Origin: Piscibacillus halophilus | GTDB lineage: Bacteria; Bacillota; Bacilli; Bacillales; Alkalibacillaceae | Assembly (NCBI RefSeq): GCF_900110685.1 | Contig: NZ_FOES01000023.1 | Coordinates: 1 to 40,636, forward strand | Direction of reading: 5' to 3' | DNA: 40,636 nt | Shown: in pieces, positions 7,666-16,412 of the stretch | Position numbering within the stretch: the stretch's first letter is position 1 | Layout of the letters: each line of letters opens with the position of its first letter | The notes under the pieces: generated by a model | The model's input: the letters and a program-made list of their open reading frames with translations, nothing else | Database searches by the model: none | Told to the model about the DNA's origin: nothing | Position numbers and translations under genes: made by a program

Positions 7666-8549
7666 CCTAACCCATCCACCACACACCTGAACCCAATATT
7701 GCCAGACGAACTATCAGGAGTGTTGGAGGTCCTAGCGGCGACTCGGTATCGATTGCAGTAGGAATCATGACACAAATAGGATCCACCACGCATCACTCGC
7801 GACTTCGCTTCAAATGAATCCTGGCACCATTCCCACACGTTACCCACCATGTTATATAGTCCGTAATCATTCGGTTTATACGTATCAACGGGTGCTGTTC
7901 CGTGGTATCCGTCATCTAAAGAATTGTGTTTGGGGAACTCGCCTTGCCAAATGTTACAGCGATGTTCTCCATTAGGAATCAATTCATCACCCCACGGGTA
8001 ACGTTTTTGCACTAATCCACCACGAGCAGCGTATTCCCATTCTATTTCGGTCGGAAGTCGTTTTCCTGCCCAATTGCAATAAGCCTTCGCATCGTGCCAA
8101 GAAATATGAATGACGGGGTGATTGAGTCGATCTTCAATAGATGAAAAAGGGCCTTCTGGTTGATACCAGTAGGCCTTTTCGACAACTATCCACCACGGTG
8201 TATTCGGAACGCGTTGCCTTGCATAAGATTTATTGCGTCCATCTATAAATTGATAAAATACGAATGACCAACCATAACGCTCAGCTTCCGTAACATACCC
8301 CGTATCATCAACAAAACGTTTGAAATCAGCATTCGTTACAGCACATGGATCGATGTAAAACGATTCAACTTTTTCTTCGCGGACAGGCCCTTCGCCATCA
8401 TGCGGGTTAGCATCCGAATCATCCGTCCCCATCCAAAACGTGCCTTCAGGGATATAAATCATATCAGACACATCAGCCGTTCCCTTCTGAACGCTCACTT
8501 GCTCATAATTTTTCGAACTTGTTCTTGTTGCACTACAACAGTTCTTCAT
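7662..8549 (-). CDS. Formylglycine-generating enzyme (sulfatase-modifying factor)
   Basis: Product of 295 residues, a single FGE-sulfatase domain. It oxidises the active-site Cys of sulfatases to formylglycine. It opens with IYIPEGTFWMGTDDSDANPH, then SFYIDPCAVTNADFKRFV, LPTEIEWEYAARGG and NMVGNVWEW. The C-terminal GGSYLCHDSYCNRYR carries both catalytic, copper-binding cysteines (about residues 260 and 265) in the spacing of true FGEs such as human SUMF1; many relatives in this fold lack them. I chose ATG at 8549 with AAGGTGA 5 bases upstream; GTG at 8558 is an alternative. No signal peptide, so it acts in the cytoplasm. It lies directly after the sulfatase gene, its obvious substrate, and ends the operon. 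Confidence 0.95.
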   Translation of the reverse strand: MKNCCSATRTSSKNYEQVSVQKGTADVSDMIYIPEGTFWMGTDDSDANPHDGEGPVREEKVESFYIDPCAVTNADFKRFVDDTGYVTEAERYGWSFVFYQFIDGRNKSYARQRVPNTPWWIVVEKAYWYQPEGPFSSIEDRLNHPVIHISWHDAKAYCNWAGKRLPTEIEWEYAARGGLVQKRYPWGDELIPNGEHRCNIWQGEFPKHNSLDDGYHGTAPVDTYKPNDYGLYNMVGNVWEWCQDSFEAKSRVMRGGSYLCHDSYCNRYRVAARTSNTPDSSSGNIGFRCVVDGLG

Positions 8550-8559
8550 CTCATTCACC

Positions 8560-9855
8560 TTACTTTATAAATGGATTGTCTTCAGCCTCTTTCCACTCGT
8601 CCGCTTCGTATCCCGGAACTGGACCTTCTAAAATCGGGTCATCTGTCTCTTTCATCCAACGCTCCACTCGCTCTCGCAGGTCAACTAACACCTCAGCATA
8701 CGCACCATCACCAGCGACATTATGGAGTTCATGCGGATCTTCTCGTAAATCATAAAGCTCTTCTTTAACATTTGGAACGTAGTAATCCTCACGAACCACA
8801 CGCCCAGAAGGACTCGAATGAATATCATAAGGCATGTACACTTTCGGACCATCACCGAAATTACGGATATATTTATAATCATTAGTCCGAATCCCTCGCA
8901 TCGGGTGATACTGATCATGCCACGTCATTTCAGCAAAAAATGACTCGCGTCCCTCTTCCGTTTCACCTTTTAACAACGGCCAAAAGCTAACACCATCGAA
9001 ACCTTCTGGGACGTCGCCACCAACTAATTCAAGAATCGTTGGTAAAATATCAATATTACAAAGCATCTGATCAGCCTGATACCCTTGCGTCACCATGCCA
9101 TCAGGAAACTTGATAATAAATGCCGTCTCAAGTCCAGAATCATAAAGTGTTCCCTTCGCTCTTGGAAAAGCTAAGCCGTGATCGGTCGTATAAATGATAA
9201 TCGTATTCTCCTGGAGCCCATTTTCTTCAACCGCTCGTTTGATCCGACCAATCGCCTCATCCATATCCATCACCGAACGATAGAACCTCGCAAAATCTTC
9301 TCGAACTTCCGGGGTATCTGGTAAGTATTCTGGTATATCAACGGTGTCTGGATCAACAGGCTCGTACTGATCAAACGGTCGATGCGTTTCTTCAAAGCCA
9401 ACCGACGCATAAAACGGCTTTTCACCATCATACATCTTTAGAAAATCGACAAAACGATCCGTCACATCACGGGCAAAATTTCCTGGAACTTCCGTATAAT
9501 CTTGATACCCTAATTTTTCAGGATCAAGCTCACCGTTCACCGACTCGTGGAACATCCCAAACAACGCCGTGTGATATCCAACTTTATTTAATTCTTTAGG
9601 AAGCGTTGCACAGTCTTCATGAATCGAGTGACCCATATGAGCAAGTCCCATCATTCCATGGTTATGTCCATACATTCCTGTCATCACACTCCCACGACTC
9701 GGACTACATTGAGGCTGTGAACAGAAAAATTGATTGAACTGAATCCCATCTGAAGCCAGGTCATCGATTTCTGGTGTTTCGACACTTTTTCCATATGTCC
9801 CAAGATAACGCCCTGTATCATGAGAATTAATAAAAATGATATTTGGTTTCGACAT
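8560..9855 (-). CDS. Type I (formylglycine) sulfatase, sulfamidase-like group
   Basis: Product of 431 residues. It should hydrolyse a sulfate ester or sulfamate. Cys50 in CSPSRGSVMTG is the C-x-P-x-R site converted to formylglycine. The metal-site motifs are SHDTGR near the N-terminus and TTDHGLAFPRAKG later, with His where many sulfatases have Asp or Asn. The sequence pattern (YLPDTPEVREDFARFYRSV, DILPTILELVG) reminds me most of heparan N-sulfatase-like proteins. There is no signal peptide, so the substrate must enter the cell first. ATG at 9855 was chosen with GGGGGATG about 7 bases upstream. It lies between a GH65 gene and its own FGE gene. The exact substrate cannot be read from sequence. 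Confidence 0.93.
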   Translation of the reverse strand: MSKPNIIFINSHDTGRYLGTYGKSVETPEIDDLASDGIQFNQFFCSQPQCSPSRGSVMTGMYGHNHGMMGLAHMGHSIHEDCATLPKELNKVGYHTALFGMFHESVNGELDPEKLGYQDYTEVPGNFARDVTDRFVDFLKMYDGEKPFYASVGFEETHRPFDQYEPVDPDTVDIPEYLPDTPEVREDFARFYRSVMDMDEAIGRIKRAVEENGLQENTIIIYTTDHGLAFPRAKGTLYDSGLETAFIIKFPDGMVTQGYQADQMLCNIDILPTILELVGGDVPEGFDGVSFWPLLKGETEEGRESFFAEMTWHDQYHPMRGIRTNDYKYIRNFGDGPKVYMPYDIHSSPSGRVVREDYYVPNVKEELYDLREDPHELHNVAGDGAYAEVLVDLRERVERWMKETDDPILEGPVPGYEADEWKEAEDNPFIK

Positions 9856-9870
9856 GTTTACATCCCCCAA

Positions 9871-12123
9871 TTAGTAAGTAAAACTTTTCCTCTGACCCGG
9901 CTCAAGCTGAACACCTTTTCCGATATGATGAATGTTAAGCGACTCCCCTTCCATCACTGTGTAATGAACGAATTTATCCGACAGTTCAACTTTTAACGTT
10001 CGACCTTGGAACTTAATATGAAAGCTCAACTGACCGAATTCTTCAACCACTACAGGGGAAAAATGTAATCCATCTTCCTTCAAACGAAGGCCAGCAAAAC
10101 CATATACGAGCGCAAGCCATGTCCCACCCATGTTTGCCATGTGCAAGCCGTCTTTCGTGTTTTTATGAAGGTTATCTAAATCAAGCCTTGCAGTTTCATT
10201 AAAGTAACGATAAGCCTTCTCTTTATATCCTAGCTTTGCTGCCATAATACTGAATACACAATATGAAAGCGACGAATCATGAGTTGTAACTTTTTCATAA
10301 TAATCATAAGAACGACGAATCGTTTCCTCGTCTTGATGATCTTCAACTAAAAAGTGTGCCAAAACCGTATCTGCTTGCTTACATACTTGATGACGATACA
10401 AAGTCAATGGATGGTAATTTAATAGTAACGGATAATCCTCTTCGCTCGTATTATCAAAATCCCATACCTTTTTACTTAAAAACGTATCGTCCTGCTCATT
10501 AATGCCAAGCTTTTCACTATAAGGCAGATACATATAATCCGCTGCTTCCTTCCATGCCAAAACTTCACCCACTTCAAGACCTATTCTATCTTGAATGTCG
10601 GTCTTCGCCTTATCATCCAACTCCTGATAGATTTTATAGGCCCAATCTAAGTTGTACTTAGCCATAGAGTTCGTGTAAAAATTGTTATTTACAATACACG
10701 TGTACTCATCCGGCCCTGTAACATTATCTATTCTGAAATGACCGTCCTTCATATGACCCGTGTCAACCCATAAGCGAGCCGTCTCAAATAACACCTCAGC
10801 AAGATAATCTTGCATGAACGAGACGTCTTTTGTTACTAAATAATATTGAATAAAACTATAAGCAATGTCAGCACTGATATGGTATTGAGCGGTTCCTGCT
10901 GGGAAGAAGGCTGAACTCTCAGGACCTGTAATCGTTCGCCATGGAAACAGTGCCCCTTTTTCATGTCCCATTTCCTTCGCACGGTTTCTCGCATGATCTA
11001 ATGTCGAATAACGATGCATTAATAAACTTTTCGCCATCTCAGGGTTTGTCATTAAGAAGAACGGGAATATATAAATTTCCGTGTCCCAAAAGTAGTGGCC
11101 TTCATACCCTTCGCCAGACAAACCTTTTGCAGCAATATTACTAACAGAGTCTTTACCGACCGATTGAAGCAAGTGAAAAAGGTTAAAACGAATTCCTTGC
11201 TGAAGCCTCTGATCCCCTTGAACCTCTATATCAGCAATCTTCCAAAATTCATCTAAATAATACTTTTGTTCAACAAGTAAATGATCAAATGACGCTAACT
11301 CACGTTGAAGCTCAACGCCACGCGACACAACGTCATCACCATGTCTAAGCGTGTCGGTATATACGTTTTTCTTTGTCAACACAATAGGCCCAGATCCAGC
11401 TTCAAACTGAAATGTATCACGAATCACTCCACTATCAACGATACTCTCTGATGCCTTAGCTGTATAGCTCGTCACACATGCAGCAGATAAATTCGTATTC
11501 ATCGTCGAAACTTGAACAATTCGGTAATCGCCGACCACTCGTGCGTCGCCCAAAGCCACTAACTTCGCATGCTCAGAGTTTACGCGGGGATCACCTTTCT
11601 CCACATAATTGGTCACATTTCCGTTTACCGTCGAAACCATTTTCACCTTCTGTACGTTACGGATTGGCTCCACCGTTACTTGAATCGCAAACAATTCCTT
11701 TCGACTAAACGACACTAAGCGGTTAAAATTCACTTTTACCTCTCGGCCATTTGGAGACACCCAATGAACCTCTCGGCTAGTATAACCTTCATCGATATGC
11801 AACGTCCGATTAAAGTTAACCACTTTACCTTCAAAAAGGTTAAAATGTTCATCATCAAGAAAAATATCAATCCCTTGAGCATCGATAACATTCGCAAGCT
11901 TTTGTTGCTGATCTGGAAAAGCATATAGTTTCTCTCCATATTTAATCTTGGTCTCATCGTGAAACGCATTGATATAAGTTCCACGAATAGACTTTAAATC
12001 ATCACCATAACCTTCTTCAAAATTACCACGAACGCCAATGTATCCATTACCTAAAGCTAGCAAACTTTCATTGACGAGTAATTGATCTTGATCAAGTTCA
12101 TTCTTAGCCAGTTTCCAAGTCAA
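9871..12123 (-). CDS. Glycoside hydrolase family 65 disaccharide phosphorylase (second copy)
   Basis: Product of 750 residues, the normal GH65 length. Enzymes of this family split an alpha-linked glucoside with phosphate, with inversion, to beta-glucose 1-phosphate. The N-terminal domain begins with ESLLALGNGYIGVRGNFEEG. The (alpha/alpha)6 barrel has GLSGEGYEGHYFWDTEIYI, and the catalytic acid is probably Glu473 in GPDEY. The C-terminal part has HMANMGGTWLALVYGFAGLR. The start is TTG at 12123, AGGAG 10 bases upstream. Substrates known in the family include maltose, trehalose, kojibiose, nigerose and glucosylglycerol; specificity is not decidable here. Placed between beta-phosphoglucomutase and the sulfatase gene, it probably works on the desulfated sugar. 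Confidence 0.93.
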   Translation of the reverse strand: MTWKLAKNELDQDQLLVNESLLALGNGYIGVRGNFEEGYGDDLKSIRGTYINAFHDETKIKYGEKLYAFPDQQQKLANVIDAQGIDIFLDDEHFNLFEGKVVNFNRTLHIDEGYTSREVHWVSPNGREVKVNFNRLVSFSRKELFAIQVTVEPIRNVQKVKMVSTVNGNVTNYVEKGDPRVNSEHAKLVALGDARVVGDYRIVQVSTMNTNLSAACVTSYTAKASESIVDSGVIRDTFQFEAGSGPIVLTKKNVYTDTLRHGDDVVSRGVELQRELASFDHLLVEQKYYLDEFWKIADIEVQGDQRLQQGIRFNLFHLLQSVGKDSVSNIAAKGLSGEGYEGHYFWDTEIYIFPFFLMTNPEMAKSLLMHRYSTLDHARNRAKEMGHEKGALFPWRTITGPESSAFFPAGTAQYHISADIAYSFIQYYLVTKDVSFMQDYLAEVLFETARLWVDTGHMKDGHFRIDNVTGPDEYTCIVNNNFYTNSMAKYNLDWAYKIYQELDDKAKTDIQDRIGLEVGEVLAWKEAADYMYLPYSEKLGINEQDDTFLSKKVWDFDNTSEEDYPLLLNYHPLTLYRHQVCKQADTVLAHFLVEDHQDEETIRRSYDYYEKVTTHDSSLSYCVFSIMAAKLGYKEKAYRYFNETARLDLDNLHKNTKDGLHMANMGGTWLALVYGFAGLRLKEDGLHFSPVVVEEFGQLSFHIKFQGRTLKVELSDKFVHYTVMEGESLNIHHIGKGVQLEPGQRKSFTY

Positions 12124-12155
12124 TTTGTCGACACTCCTAAATATGTATTAAATGT

Positions 12156-12176
12156 GCATGGGCCTTTAACCCATGC
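12156..12176. other. Small stem-loop between pgmB and the second GH65 gene
   Basis: GCATGGG and CCCATGC form a 7-bp stem with a 7-base loop. No T-run follows on either strand, so it is not a convincing terminator; it may protect or process the operon mRNA. The gap (12124-12181) otherwise holds only the ribosome binding site of the GH65 gene. Confidence 0.5.
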
Positions 12177-12181
12177 ATGCT

Positions 12182-12865
12182 TTACTTCCCTACACTTACT
12201 AACCCATAAGCTTCTATGATTCGATCAAAGTTGAGCTCATCTGTCTGATTTACACGGTAATCCGAATGGGATAAAGCTTCCTTAGATCCAACCCCAACTG
12301 AGAACATACCTGCTTCATTCACAGCCGTTACTCCTGATGGTGCATCTTCAATTCCGATACAAAAATCATACGGTACGCCTAACGCGTCAGCTGCGGTTAA
12401 AAACGTCTCTGGATGAGGTTTTCCTTTCGAGACTTTAGCGGCATCTACTATGTAATCAAAGTAATTCGTTAACTCCAGTTGTTCTAATACTCGTTGAGCG
12501 TTTTTACTCGCCGAACCAAGTGCAATTTTCATCCCTCTCAGACGAATCTCTTGAATTAATGGTAGAATTCCAGGCAAGATATCCGCTGGAGCCAATGATT
12601 TCAGCAACTCTTTGTAATACTTATTTTTCTTCGCTGCAAGATTTTCTTTTTTATCTACTGATAGTTTTTCTAATTCCGGCTTTAAAGCCAAAATTTTCTC
12701 AAGCGACTCCATTCGACCAATGCCCTTTAATTCTTCATTAAACTGTCGGTCTATATAAATGCCAATCTCATCGGCCAGTCGCTTCCAAGCCTGATAATGA
12801 TATTCGGCTGTATCTGTAATCACACCATCTAAATCAAAAATAAACGCTTTAGGCTGTTTCATCAT
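12182..12865 (-). CDS. pgmB: Beta-phosphoglucomutase
   Basis: Product of 227 residues of the HAD superfamily. It turns beta-glucose 1-phosphate, the product of GH65 phosphorylases, into glucose 6-phosphate for glycolysis. The HAD nucleophile and acid/base are Asp11 and Asp13 in FIFDLDGVITD; the cap region has LKGIGRMESLEKIL, typical of beta-phosphoglucomutase. Core motifs GSASKNA, KGKPHPETF and IGIEDAPSGV complete the active site with Mg2+. ATG at 12865 follows GAGAGGG by 8 bases; a second ATG follows directly. It lies between the LacI regulator gene and a GH65 gene, a classic partnership. Confidence 0.95.
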   Translation of the reverse strand: MMKQPKAFIFDLDGVITDTAEYHYQAWKRLADEIGIYIDRQFNEELKGIGRMESLEKILALKPELEKLSVDKKENLAAKKNKYYKELLKSLAPADILPGILPLIQEIRLRGMKIALGSASKNAQRVLEQLELTNYFDYIVDAAKVSKGKPHPETFLTAADALGVPYDFCIGIEDAPSGVTAVNEAGMFSVGVGSKEALSHSDYRVNQTDELNFDRIIEAYGLVSVGK

Positions 12866-12878
12866 TAATAAAACCCTC

Positions 12879-13898
12879 TCATCGTAAATCTTTCACACTG
12901 CCTCGTTCTAGTAGCTGATAGTCTAGTTCTAATATATTCGTCTCGACGCGGTTATTCATAATACGATCTAATAGAAAAGCAGCCTGACGTCCCATCTCAA
13001 AGAAATCTTGTAAAATTGTCGTAATTCCAGGTTGAGTTAAACTACTTATCATAGAATCATCAAATCCTGTTATAGAGACATCATCTGGAACACTGAGTCC
13101 ACAGTCATGAGCGGCTCTCATCACGCCATATGCCATAATGTCACTAAAACAAATAAACGCTGATGGGTATGTTCCAGACTCAAAAATTGCCTTTGCCTTT
13201 TCGTATGCTTGTTGATCGCAAAAATCCGCATCTATTACCTTATCTACCTCAAGCGACAACCCATGTTCACGATAGGCATCTTCTACTCCGAGTAAACGCT
13301 GTTCATTAACATACGCTTCTTTCGTCCCTGCCATTACTACGATATCTCGATGACCACGCTCAAATAAATAATTCGTCATGTCCTCAGTCGCTTTTCGGTT
13401 ATTGATCGAAATACTCCCGATATAAGGGTTATGTTCTGGTAGGACGACATCAATTAAAACGCAAGGAAAAGCCGTATCAACCAATTCTTTAAAATACGGA
13501 TCATCCACCCTCATCCCTTGCAAAATCGCACCACCGATATTTCGCTCTGTACAATATTGAATATAGCTTTTATGCTTTTGCTTCTTTGAATCCGTAAAAT
13601 ACATGGATAAATCACGATTCAGCTCTTCTATTCCAGCATAAACCCCTTTAAACAACATATAAGAGTTATTATCTTTCTTATCGTTCGTCTTAAAGCCCGA
13701 TGCGATTAACCCAACGGATGAAGGCTGCTTGGACGAGAGACTTTTTGCGACACGGTTCGGCGAGTATTTCATCTCTTTCGCAATTTCAAAAATCCGCTCC
13801 CGTGTTTTAACATTGACATCTGGATACCCATTAAACGCTTTAGACACAACACCGACCGATACCCCAGCTTGTTTGGCTACATCTTTAATTGAAACCAT
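12879..13898 (-). CDS. LacI-family transcriptional regulator of the GH65 operon
   Basis: Product of 339 residues. The helix-turn-helix is at the N-terminus (VSIKDVAKQAGVSVGVVSKA, hinge around RVAKSLSSKQ). A sugar-binding domain follows, with SVGLIASGF, AFICFSDIMAYGVMRAAHD and ITGFDDSMISSLTQPG. The recognition helix reads VSVGVVSKAFN, with Gly where Thr is usual, hinting at altered operator preference. Likely targets are the twin CGAAAACGTTTTAG sites in the operon leader (20055 and 20101), and possibly the palindrome at 13914 just upstream of its own start. As an internal gene of the operon it would autoregulate. The inducer is probably the imported disaccharide or a breakdown product. Confidence 0.93.
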   Translation of the reverse strand: MVSIKDVAKQAGVSVGVVSKAFNGYPDVNVKTRERIFEIAKEMKYSPNRVAKSLSSKQPSSVGLIASGFKTNDKKDNNSYMLFKGVYAGIEELNRDLSMYFTDSKKQKHKSYIQYCTERNIGGAILQGMRVDDPYFKELVDTAFPCVLIDVVLPEHNPYIGSISINNRKATEDMTNYLFERGHRDIVVMAGTKEAYVNEQRLLGVEDAYREHGLSLEVDKVIDADFCDQQAYEKAKAIFESGTYPSAFICFSDIMAYGVMRAAHDCGLSVPDDVSITGFDDSMISSLTQPGITTILQDFFEMGRQAAFLLDRIMNNRVETNILELDYQLLERGSVKDLR

Positions 13899-13911
13899 CT
13901 ACATCACGTCC

Positions 13912-14601
13912 TTAATCAAACGTTTGATTGACATTCATCCGAATTGCATTGACCCAGTGATTAAATATTAAAAATGACAAGTATACGACGATAATACCCG
14001 AGAAAAACGGTACTAAAAACGGCACGTGGAACAATACGATATAAATTGTTAATCCATTGACCATAAACAACAAAAGCACTAATAGAGGTTTTCCCACGAC
14101 CACTGATAAAGAGTACTTCACTAGTTGTTTAAATGTCATGTCAAAATGAGCTCGCATACAGAAAAAGATAACCTGAAACACAAACAGAAAAACGCCTAAC
14201 ATGAGGAAACCCATAAATAAAACATCATTGTTGTGATACATAAACATCAGGTCAATAAACCAGATCAACCATACAATTCCAAGAAAAACACCGTACTTCA
14301 TGCCTTCACGATACACTTGTTTAAAACTTTTAAAGTACAATAAAACCCCAGCATCATCACTGTCTTGCTGAATCCAATCCCTAACAACAATAAATAAAGT
14401 TACCGTCGTCGGAACAAAAATCAACATAAACGTTCCAAAGATCAACACATAATGATAAATGGAGAACTTCTGATCGCTGAGTGACCACGACCAAATACTA
14501 AACCAAAACGGTATATTCATTAAAAACCATATAAGATTGACTACTGAAAAGCGCATAAACCAACGCGCAAAGGCTTGGAGCCAATCAGATAATTTCATCA
14601 T
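13912..14601 (-). CDS. DUF624 (YesL-like) membrane protein
   Basis: Product of 229 residues with about five membrane segments (near residues 18-38, 48-72, 100-120, 125-148 and 170-205). The pattern WFMRFSVVNLIWFLMNIPFW matches the start of DUF624 proteins, which in Bacillales are often encoded with sugar ABC transporters and glycosidases. Their role is unknown. It lies 19 bases after the second permease gene. Its last sense codons (AAT CAA ACG TTT GAT) form a 16-bp palindrome that may be an operator for the next gene. Confidence 0.88.
   Translation of the reverse strand: MMKLSDWLQAFARWFMRFSVVNLIWFLMNIPFWFSIWSWSLSDQKFSIYHYVLIFGTFMLIFVPTTVTLFIVVRDWIQQDSDDAGVLLYFKSFKQVYREGMKYGVFLGIVWLIWFIDLMFMYHNNDVLFMGFLMLGVFLFVFQVIFFCMRAHFDMTFKQLVKYSLSVVVGKPLLVLLLFMVNGLTIYIVLFHVPFLVPFFSGIIVVYLSFLIFNHWVNAIRMNVNQTFD
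13914..13929. promoter_or_regulatory. Perfect 16-bp palindrome AATCAAACGTTTGATT, first copy
   Basis: AATCAAACGTTTGATT is perfectly symmetric with the central AACGTT typical of LacI-family operators. It overlaps the end of the DUF624 gene and lies 16 bases before the LacI start. The same 16 bases occur again at 23747-23762. Confidence 0.6.
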
Positions 14602-14620
14602 CAGTCCTCCATTCTAACTA

Positions 14621-15445
14621 TTACTTAACAGCACCTTCACCAATCCCTTTGATGATATGTTTTTGAGCTGCTGCGTAGAAAATGACAACTGGTATAATTG
14701 TCAAGACTAAACCTGCCATGGCTTGGTTCCATTGAATTGTAAATTCACCGAAGAAATAGAATGTCGCAAGTGGAATTGTTCTCAATCCTTTATCCGTCAA
14801 CACTAGAGATGGTAGTAAGTAGTCATTCCAAATCTGAATTACATTAAGAATAATGACGGTCACCGTAATCGGCTTTAAGATCGGAAAAATAATTCGCCAA
14901 AACAGGCCGAACTTAGAACAACCATCGATCGTTGCCGCTTCTTCTAACGACATCGGTATCGACTTCACAAATCCGTGATATAAGAAAACAGCTAAGCTCG
15001 CGTTAAATCCGATATGCATAAAAATCAATCCGCCACGTGTATTTAAAAACGGAATTCCTGTTACCGTCATCAATTGATCCATGAACTGAATCAGTGGCAT
15101 CATAATCGTTTGGAACGGAATTAACATCGTTGAAATAAACACCATAAAAATGATTTTACTTATGACATTATCGGTTCTAGCTAACATCCATGCCGTCATC
15201 GAGGCCAAGATCACGATGAAAATCACCGAAATAATCGTAATCACTAACGAGTTTAAAAACGCCGTTAAAAAATTCATTTTAGTAATCGCTGCCGAATAAT
15301 ATTCAAACGTTAATGTCTCAGGCAGAGCTAACACATTTTCGTATAACTCCGAACGACTCTTAAAGGAGTTCACAAACATAACGTAAATCGGAGATAGGAA
15401 TAAGAGAGACCCGACGACCAATAAAATCTCTTTGATATATCTCAT
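14621..15445 (-). CDS. Carbohydrate ABC transporter permease (MalG type)
   Basis: Product of 274 residues with six predicted membrane segments. The cytoplasmic EAA loop, EEAATIDGCSKFGLFWRIIF, contacts the ATPase and is diagnostic of CUT1-type sugar permeases. The C-terminus (GLVLTIIPVVIFYAAAQKHI and IKGIGEGAVK) is typical of MalG/LacG proteins. Its ATG shares one base with the stop of the preceding permease gene (TAATG), so translation is coupled. It forms the channel with the MalF-like partner. No ATPase gene is in the operon, so a shared MsmX-type ATPase is presumably used. Confidence 0.95.
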   Translation of the reverse strand: MRYIKEILLVVGSLLFLSPIYVMFVNSFKSRSELYENVLALPETLTFEYYSAAITKMNFLTAFLNSLVITIISVIFIVILASMTAWMLARTDNVISKIIFMVFISTMLIPFQTIMMPLIQFMDQLMTVTGIPFLNTRGGLIFMHIGFNASLAVFLYHGFVKSIPMSLEEAATIDGCSKFGLFWRIIFPILKPITVTVIILNVIQIWNDYLLPSLVLTDKGLRTIPLATFYFFGEFTIQWNQAMAGLVLTIIPVVIFYAAAQKHIIKGIGEGAVK

Positions 15446-16320
15446 TACATCTCAACCTCTCTCTTTTTAGTAAGATAAACTTGCGTCAGCGTAATCGCAG
15501 CAACGACTATGAAGAAAATAATTGCCTTTGCCTGACCATAACCATAATTTCCATAACCAAAAATCTCATTATAAATATGCATCGCGAATAGCTCTGTTTG
15601 ATTCACAGGACCACCATTCGTTAATGAAAGGTTCGTATCATAGATTTTAAAACCAAACGATAACGTTAAAAACATACTAATCGTAAACGACGGCATGAGT
15701 AAAGGGAACATAATATTTTTTAGACGTTGCCAATAACTTGCGCCGTCAATTTTCGCTGCTTCAATAACGTCATTAGGAATACTTTGAATCCCAGCGATAT
15801 AAATAATCATCATATATCCCGCCATCTGCCAAGCGAATACAATGACTAACGCATACATCGCAAAATCTTTATCTAACAACCAGTTAAAGAAAATTTGATC
15901 ATACCCCGTTGCTTCTCCAAGCATTTTTAAAACATCTGAAAAAATAAACTGCCAAATATAACCTAAAATTAAACCACCAATTAAATTCGGCATAAAAAAC
16001 ATCGTACGTGCAAAATTTGATGATTTAAGCGCCGTTGTAACTAATAAGGCAAATCCTAACCCGAGTATGTTGACTAATATAACACTAAAGAAAGTAAATT
16101 TAACGGTTAACCAAGCAGAATTTAAAAATCGTCCATCACTTAGTAGCTCTATGTAATGATCAAAACCGACATAAATCATTGGATTTGCCGCAATACCATC
16201 CCACTCAAAAAACGAATAAAATATACCGATTAAAAACGGAATTAATACAACGATTGTAAAAATCATAATGAGTGGGACTGTAAATACGAGGTACCATAAT
16301 CGATTGTGCAATCTTGACAT
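15445..16320 (-). CDS. Carbohydrate ABC transporter permease (MalF type)
   Basis: Product of 291 residues with six membrane segments. The first is long (LVFTVPLIMIFTIVVLIPFL), as in LacF/MsmF-type proteins. The EAA loop is EAAKIDGASYWQRLKNIMFP, and the end LYQ-like segment FFIVVAAITLTQVYLTKK is typical. It pairs with the MalG-type permease encoded just downstream. The gene follows the binding-protein gene after a 92-base gap that holds a stem-loop (16363-16403). CUT1 systems import di- and oligosaccharides and related glycosides; the cargo is inferred from the neighbours to be an alpha-glucoside, perhaps sulfated. Confidence 0.95.
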   Translation of the reverse strand: MSRLHNRLWYLVFTVPLIMIFTIVVLIPFLIGIFYSFFEWDGIAANPMIYVGFDHYIELLSDGRFLNSAWLTVKFTFFSVILVNILGLGFALLVTTALKSSNFARTMFFMPNLIGGLILGYIWQFIFSDVLKMLGEATGYDQIFFNWLLDKDFAMYALVIVFAWQMAGYMMIIYIAGIQSIPNDVIEAAKIDGASYWQRLKNIMFPLLMPSFTISMFLTLSFGFKIYDTNLSLTNGGPVNQTELFAMHIYNEIFGYGNYGYGQAKAIIFFIVVAAITLTQVYLTKKREVEM

Positions 16321-16362
16321 GTCAATCCCTCTTCTCTAAACTTAATCTCTCATATCCTATAA

Positions 16363-16403
16363 AACTATAACAGGACCCGTCTTAGACGAATCCCATTATA
16401 GTT
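16363..16403. other. Imperfect stem-loop between binding-protein and permease genes
   Basis: Outer arms AACTATAA and TTATAGTT pair perfectly, and an inner AGACG/CGTCT stem lies at the tip, with a bulged middle. On the minus strand it follows the binding-protein stop by about 10 bases and is followed by a short T/A stretch. It may stabilise the upstream mRNA or stop part of transcription, making more binding protein than permease. Confidence 0.6.
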
Positions 16404-16412
16404 CCATTCCAA

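Noticed and set aside
7498-7761. Open frame on the plus strand across array B
   Set aside because: The 21-bp period equals seven codons, so one frame stays open without being coding; no ribosome binding site, and it overlaps the FGE gene end.
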